Assembly: GCF_030813505.1 (NCBI RefSeq)
Contig: NZ_JAUSUE010000014.1
Source: Pectinatus haikarae
Lineage (GTDB): Bacteria > Bacillota > Negativicutes > Selenomonadales > Selenomonadaceae
Reading direction: 5' to 3' (one strand)
DNA length: 64,000 nt
Of this stretch, positions 60,500 through 64,000 are shown piece after piece. Within the stretch, counting starts at the first letter, position 1; each line of letters opens with the position of its first letter. A model generated the notes under the pieces. It was not told the DNA's origin and ran no database searches. It saw nothing but the letters and a program-made list of their open reading frames with translations. A program made the position numbers and the translations under genes.

Positions 60500-62350
60500 A
60501 TGTCAAAAATAATTGGTATCGATTTAGGTACAACTAATTCTGTAGTTTCTGTTATGGAAGGCGGAGAACCGACTGTTATTACAAATCCGGAAGGCAGCCG
60601 TATAACTCCTTCCGTAGTAGGTTTTACAAAGGACGGAGAACGTCTTGTCGGTCAATTGGCTAAAAGACAGGCTGTATCCAATCCAGATGGTACGATCGCT
60701 TCAATAAAACGTCATATGGGTGAAAACTATAAAGTCACAGTTAATGGAAAGGACTATACACCTCCTGAAATATCTGCAATGATTCTGCAGAAACTTAAAG
60801 CTGATGCTGAGGCATATCTTGGTGAAACTGTGAGTCAGGCAGTTATCACAGTACCGGCATATTTCAATGACAGTCAGCGTCAGGCTACTAAGGATGCCGG
60901 TAAAATAGCAGGACTTGAAGTTTTGCGCATAATTAATGAACCTACAGCCGCATCTTTGGCGTATGGCCTTGACAAAGATAAAGATGAAACTATTCTTGTA
61001 TTTGACCTTGGCGGCGGTACTTTTGATGTTTCCATCCTGGAACTTGGCGATGGGGTATTCGAAGTAAAAGCAACTAATGGTAATACTCGTTTAGGCGGCG
61101 ATGATTTTGACAAACGAGTTATGGACTGGCTGGTAGATGAATTCAAAAAAACCAACGGTATTGATCTTTCTAAGGATAAAATGAGCGCTCAGCGTTTGAT
61201 CGAAGCAGCAGAAAAAGCTAAAATAGAGCTTTCAAATATGACTTCAACAAATATAAACCTGCCGTTTATTACAGCTGATGCAAGCGGTCCGAAACATCTC
61301 GATCTTACACTGACACGTGCGAAATTTGATGAAATAACGGCTGATCTCGTTGCCGCGACCATCGAACCCACAAAAAAAGCTATGGCTGATGCAGGTCTTA
61401 CAGTAAATGATATAGATAAAATTATCCTTGTCGGCGGGTCGACACGTATACCGGCTGTTCAGGATGTTATTAAAAAAGAAATTGGCAAAGAACCGAGCCG
61501 CGGAGTAAATCCGGATGAATGTGTTTCTATAGGTGCCGCCGTTCAGGGTGGTATTCTTGCCGGCGATGTAAAAGATGTTCTGCTGCTTGACGTAACGCCG
61601 CTGTCTCTTGGAATTGAAACATTGGGCGGTGTATGTACAAAAATTATTGAAAGAAACACGACAATTCCTACTTCAAAAAGTCAGGTCTTTTCAACCGCAG
61701 CGGATAATCAACCTTCTGTTGATATCCATGTTCTGCAGGGAGAACGTGATATGGCGGAAGGCAACAAGACTCTTGGGCGGTTTGAATTGGCCGATATTCC
61801 ACCTGCACCCAGAGGCGTTCCACGCATTGAAGTCACGTTCAGCATTGATGCTAATGGTATAGTTAATGTATCAGCGAAAGATCTTGGCACGGGTAAAGAA
61901 CAGAAAATCACTATTCAGTCTGACAGCGGTATGAGCAAGGATGATATTGACCGTATGGTAAAAGAAGCTGAAGCTCACTCAGCTGAAGATAAAAAACGCA
62001 AGGAAGAAATAGATACAAGAAACACAGCTGACAGTATGGTTTATCAGGCAGAAAAAGCGATAAAGGATCTTGGTGATAAAGCTGATAAAGCAGCTGTGGA
62101 AAAAATACAGGCGGCTTCCGATAAAGTAAAAGAAGCACTTAAAGGCACGGATATAGAAGCTATAAAGAAAGCGACAGAAGAACTGCAGAAGCCTCTTTAT
62201 GAAATGAGTGCAGCCGCTTATCAGCAGGCCCAGGCTCAAGGCCAACCAGCCGGTCCTGATGCGCAGCAAGCTGCGGGAGATGCTGCCAAAAAAGACGGTG
62301 ACGATGTAGTGGATGCGGATTATAAAGTAGTAGACGATGATAAAAAATAA
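60500..62350 (+). CDS. dnaK: Chaperone protein DnaK (Hsp70)
   Basis: This 616-residue Hsp70 folds nascent and damaged proteins. The ATPase domain is complete (IIGIDLGTTNSVVSVMEGG; LVFDLGGGTFDVSILELGDG; ILVGGSTRIPAVQ), followed by the linker DVLLLDVTPLSLGIETLGG, the substrate domain and the helical lid. A stretch near residue 40-100 keeps the Firmicute short form (no insertion seen in proteobacterial DnaK). AGGAGG precedes the ATG. The C-terminus is Gln/Ala-rich and ends VVDDDKK. Confidence 0.98.
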   Translation: MSKIIGIDLGTTNSVVSVMEGGEPTVITNPEGSRITPSVVGFTKDGERLVGQLAKRQAVSNPDGTIASIKRHMGENYKVTVNGKDYTPPEISAMILQKLKADAEAYLGETVSQAVITVPAYFNDSQRQATKDAGKIAGLEVLRIINEPTAASLAYGLDKDKDETILVFDLGGGTFDVSILELGDGVFEVKATNGNTRLGGDDFDKRVMDWLVDEFKKTNGIDLSKDKMSAQRLIEAAEKAKIELSNMTSTNINLPFITADASGPKHLDLTLTRAKFDEITADLVAATIEPTKKAMADAGLTVNDIDKIILVGGSTRIPAVQDVIKKEIGKEPSRGVNPDECVSIGAAVQGGILAGDVKDVLLLDVTPLSLGIETLGGVCTKIIERNTTIPTSKSQVFSTAADNQPSVDIHVLQGERDMAEGNKTLGRFELADIPPAPRGVPRIEVTFSIDANGIVNVSAKDLGTGKEQKITIQSDSGMSKDDIDRMVKEAEAHSAEDKKRKEEIDTRNTADSMVYQAEKAIKDLGDKADKAAVEKIQAASDKVKEALKGTDIEAIKKATEELQKPLYEMSAAAYQQAQAQGQPAGPDAQQAAGDAAKKDGDDVVDADYKVVDDDKK

Positions 62351-62437
62351 TTAAATGCATTTAAAATAGGATGATGGCCTGATGACTTTGATTCACATAA
62401 AAGTCATCAGGTTAATCTGTATATCAAGGTGGATAAA

Positions 62438-63586
62438 GTGAGCGAAAAAAGAGATTATTACGAGGTCCTCGGTGTTTCTAAAGATGCTACCGAGGCTGAT
62501 ATAAAAAAAGCATTTAGAAAAATGGCCCGCAAATACCATCCTGACCTTAATAAAGATAATGCCAAAGAGGCCGAAGAAAAATTTAAAGAAGCTAATGAAG
62601 CCTATGAAGTGCTGTCGGATTCACAAAAGCGTGCGCAATATGATCAATTTGGACATGCGGCATTTGAAGGCGGCGGAGGCGGTGGAGCCGGTGGTTTTGG
62701 AGGATTCGGCGGTTTCGGTGACGGCTCATCTGATTTTGGTGACATTTTTGATGCTTTCTTTGGTGGCGGCGGCAGATCAGGCGGCAGGCGCCAGGGCCCT
62801 CAGCGAGGTGATGACCTGCGCTATAATTTGGAAATCGATTTTGAGGAAGCTGCTTTTGGTAAAGAAGCAGAACTTACGATCCCGCGCACGGAAGAATGTA
62901 AAACCTGTCATGGCAGCGGAGCTGCTCCCGGAACACAGCCTGAGGAATGTCCTAAATGTCATGGAACAGGTCAGGTACAGGAAGTTCATAATACGCCGTT
63001 TGGGCGTATGGTGAACGCACGTACTTGCGATAGATGCGGCGGAACAGGTAAAATAGTGAAGAAACCCTGTCCAGATTGCCGTGGTGAAGGGCATACCCGT
63101 ATACGCCGCAAGATAAATGTGAAAATTCCGGCGGGGGTAGACGATAATTCGCGCATTCGTGTGTCCGGAGGCGGCGAAGCAGGTGACAGAGGCGGCAGTC
63201 CGGGCGATTTATATGTTTATATTACGGTAAGACCGCACAAAATTTTTCATCGCAATGGGAATGATGTCATTTGTGAAGTTCCTGTTTCTTTCGTACAAGC
63301 ATCGCTGGGTGATAAGATAGAAGTGCCTACACTGGATGGAAAAGTGGAAATATCAGTTCCGGCAGGTATACAGTCCGGTACTATCCTGCGAATGAAGGGA
63401 AAGGGGATTGCCTATCTTCGCGGCAATGGACGCGGCGATCAGCATGTGAAAGTGAAAGTGCTGACACCGCAGAAACTTACCTCAAGACAAAAAGAGCTTT
63501 TGCGTGAATTTGCCGATGAAAAAAACGAAAATGTAAATCCTGAACAAAAAAGCTGGCAAGATAAGATCAAGCAATTTTTCAAATAA
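62438..63586 (+). CDS. dnaJ: Chaperone protein DnaJ (Hsp40)
   Basis: DnaJ stimulates DnaK ATPase and delivers substrates. The 382-residue protein has the J domain (YYEVLGVSKDATEADIKKAFRKMARKYHPDLNKDN, HPD motif at about 32-34), a Gly/Phe-rich region, four zinc-binding CxxCxGxG repeats (CKTCHGSG, CPKCHGTG, CDRCGGTG, CPDCRGEG) and C-terminal domains. The start is a GTG at 62438 after AAGGTGGAT; a GTG nine bases earlier is less well placed. Confidence 0.96.
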   Translation: MSEKRDYYEVLGVSKDATEADIKKAFRKMARKYHPDLNKDNAKEAEEKFKEANEAYEVLSDSQKRAQYDQFGHAAFEGGGGGGAGGFGGFGGFGDGSSDFGDIFDAFFGGGGRSGGRRQGPQRGDDLRYNLEIDFEEAAFGKEAELTIPRTEECKTCHGSGAAPGTQPEECPKCHGTGQVQEVHNTPFGRMVNARTCDRCGGTGKIVKKPCPDCRGEGHTRIRRKINVKIPAGVDDNSRIRVSGGGEAGDRGGSPGDLYVYITVRPHKIFHRNGNDVICEVPVSFVQASLGDKIEVPTLDGKVEISVPAGIQSGTILRMKGKGIAYLRGNGRGDQHVKVKVLTPQKLTSRQKELLREFADEKNENVNPEQKSWQDKIKQFFK

Positions 63587-63587
63587 A

Positions 63588-63619
63588 AAAATGGAGCCGA
63601 ATAGGCTCCGTTTTTATTT
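63588..63619 (+). terminator. Terminator after dnaJ
   Basis: GGAGCC (63593-63598) pairs with GGCTCC (63604-63609), extended by A/T pairs, and a T-tract follows. It ends the heat-shock operon. Confidence 0.82.
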
Positions 63620-63678
63620 GAATGAAATCTCTGTATTAGTAAGATAAAATGCAGATTTTACATTGAAGAAAACATCAA

Positions 63679-64000
63679 TTATTTGTCTTCAAGCAGACTA
63701 TTGCCTGGAGATATATTTTTTTTGGCATGCAATAATTCCCTGCCGCAATGGCTTGCAACTGAAACAGCCAAAACCATCAGTGCCACAGCTATAATAAACT
63801 GCAGTCCATCAATCATGAATATAAAACCGCTGCCGGTTATCAATTTACTGATGATGCGGTAAACTGCCTGTGACAGTGCAGTAAGTGTGACCAGAAACAT
63901 TATCACTGTGGGGATATAGAGCATCCAGCCTTTGCGATTGGTCATGCGCAGAAATACTGCCATGCAAATTAATACAAGAGCGCTTAAAAGTTGATTTGCC
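63679..64000 (-). CDS. cstA: CstA-like carbon starvation protein, 3' end only
   Basis: The frame is open through the right window edge; only the last 106 or so codons are here. The visible part (ANQLLSALVLICMAVFLRMTNRKGW, then YIPTVIMFLVTLTALSQAVYRI and LQFIIAVALMVLAVSVASHCGREL) matches the last membrane helices of CstA-type peptide/pyruvate transporters. A methionine at 63963 is internal and not the start. The protein ends LLEDK. Confidence 0.8.
   Translation of the reverse strand, partial: ANQLLSALVLICMAVFLRMTNRKGWMLYIPTVIMFLVTLTALSQAVYRIISKLITGSGFIFMIDGLQFIIAVALMVLAVSVASHCGRELLHAKKNISPGNSLLEDK

Noticed and set aside
1..64000. CRISPR arrays, insertion sequences, tRNA or rRNA genes
   Set aside because: No regular repeat-spacer pattern, no transposase gene with inverted ends and no recognisable tRNA or rRNA sequence was found on reading through.

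Overview
This 64 kb window reads as an ordinary chromosome of a low-GC, diderm Firmicute of the class Negativicutes (Selenomonadales-type). That placement is an inference. It rests on Firmicute traits (CIRCE-controlled hrcA-grpE-dnaK-dnaJ, a tyrosine-type T-box leader, FloA/NfeD, long-form HPF, rpsU-yqeY) found together with an outer-membrane secretin gene and its PilP/GspC-like partner. I see no rRNA, tRNA, CRISPR array, prophage or insertion sequence.

Layout. 0.3-4.6 kb: a secreted SYLF-domain protein, uvrC, a PHP phosphoesterase and a small GAF-like/Fis-HTH regulator. 4.6-27.8 kb: a purine/urate catabolism island of the selenium-dependent molybdenum hydroxylase type. On the plus strand it has ygeX, ygeY, hydantoinase, a D-aminoacylase-like amidohydrolase, a variant moeA, moaA, an NCS2 purine permease, ssnA, a short ygfK, a three-subunit xanthine-dehydrogenase-like enzyme, a fused XdhD-like enzyme, mocA and an XdhC-like protein. 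On the minus strand it has moaC, a MOSC protein and mogA, then a sodium:solute symporter. 28-32.4 kb: a candidate structured RNA, nfo, gamma-carbonic anhydrase, a membrane metallophosphoesterase and brnQ. 32.4-38 kb, minus strand: an HD-GYP protein, nfeD-floA with a small membrane protein, and a PilP-like/secretin pair. 38.2-45.6 kb: hpf, T-box-aroF-tyrA, prmA-rsmE-mtaB, a HIT protein and rpsU-yqeY. 45.8-55.6 kb: gluconate kinase and gnd, then a second sugar-acid operon (gntP, FGGY kinase, orphan sorbitol-type EIIA, 2-hydroxyacid dehydrogenase, zinc alcohol dehydrogenase) and an RpiR regulator. 55.6-58.5 kb: a large AT-rich PLD-helicase-DUF3427 protein, possibly a defence gene. 58.6-63.6 kb: the heat-shock operon. 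The right edge cuts the 3' end of a cstA-like gene on the minus strand.

How the purine island may work. The permease and perhaps the symporter import purines. The molybdenum hydroxylases, SsnA, the hydantoinase, YgeY, YgeX and the short YgfK would open the ring and break it down to small acids and ammonia. moaA, moaC, mogA, moeA, mocA and the XdhC-like protein would build and load the cofactor.

The most interesting signal is a shared control architecture at three purine-linked genes (ygeX at 4582-4701, the permease at 12377-12525, the symporter at 27683-27838 on the minus strand). Each promoter carries a TGTYTCAAAAT-like box between -35 and -10. Each is followed by a short leader in which a mini-hairpin GGC-(AnnGnn)-GCC shares its 3' arm with the 5' arm of an intrinsic terminator. 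This looks like one regulon using both a DNA operator and conditional termination. The GAF-like/Fis-HTH protein just upstream is a candidate DNA-level regulator.
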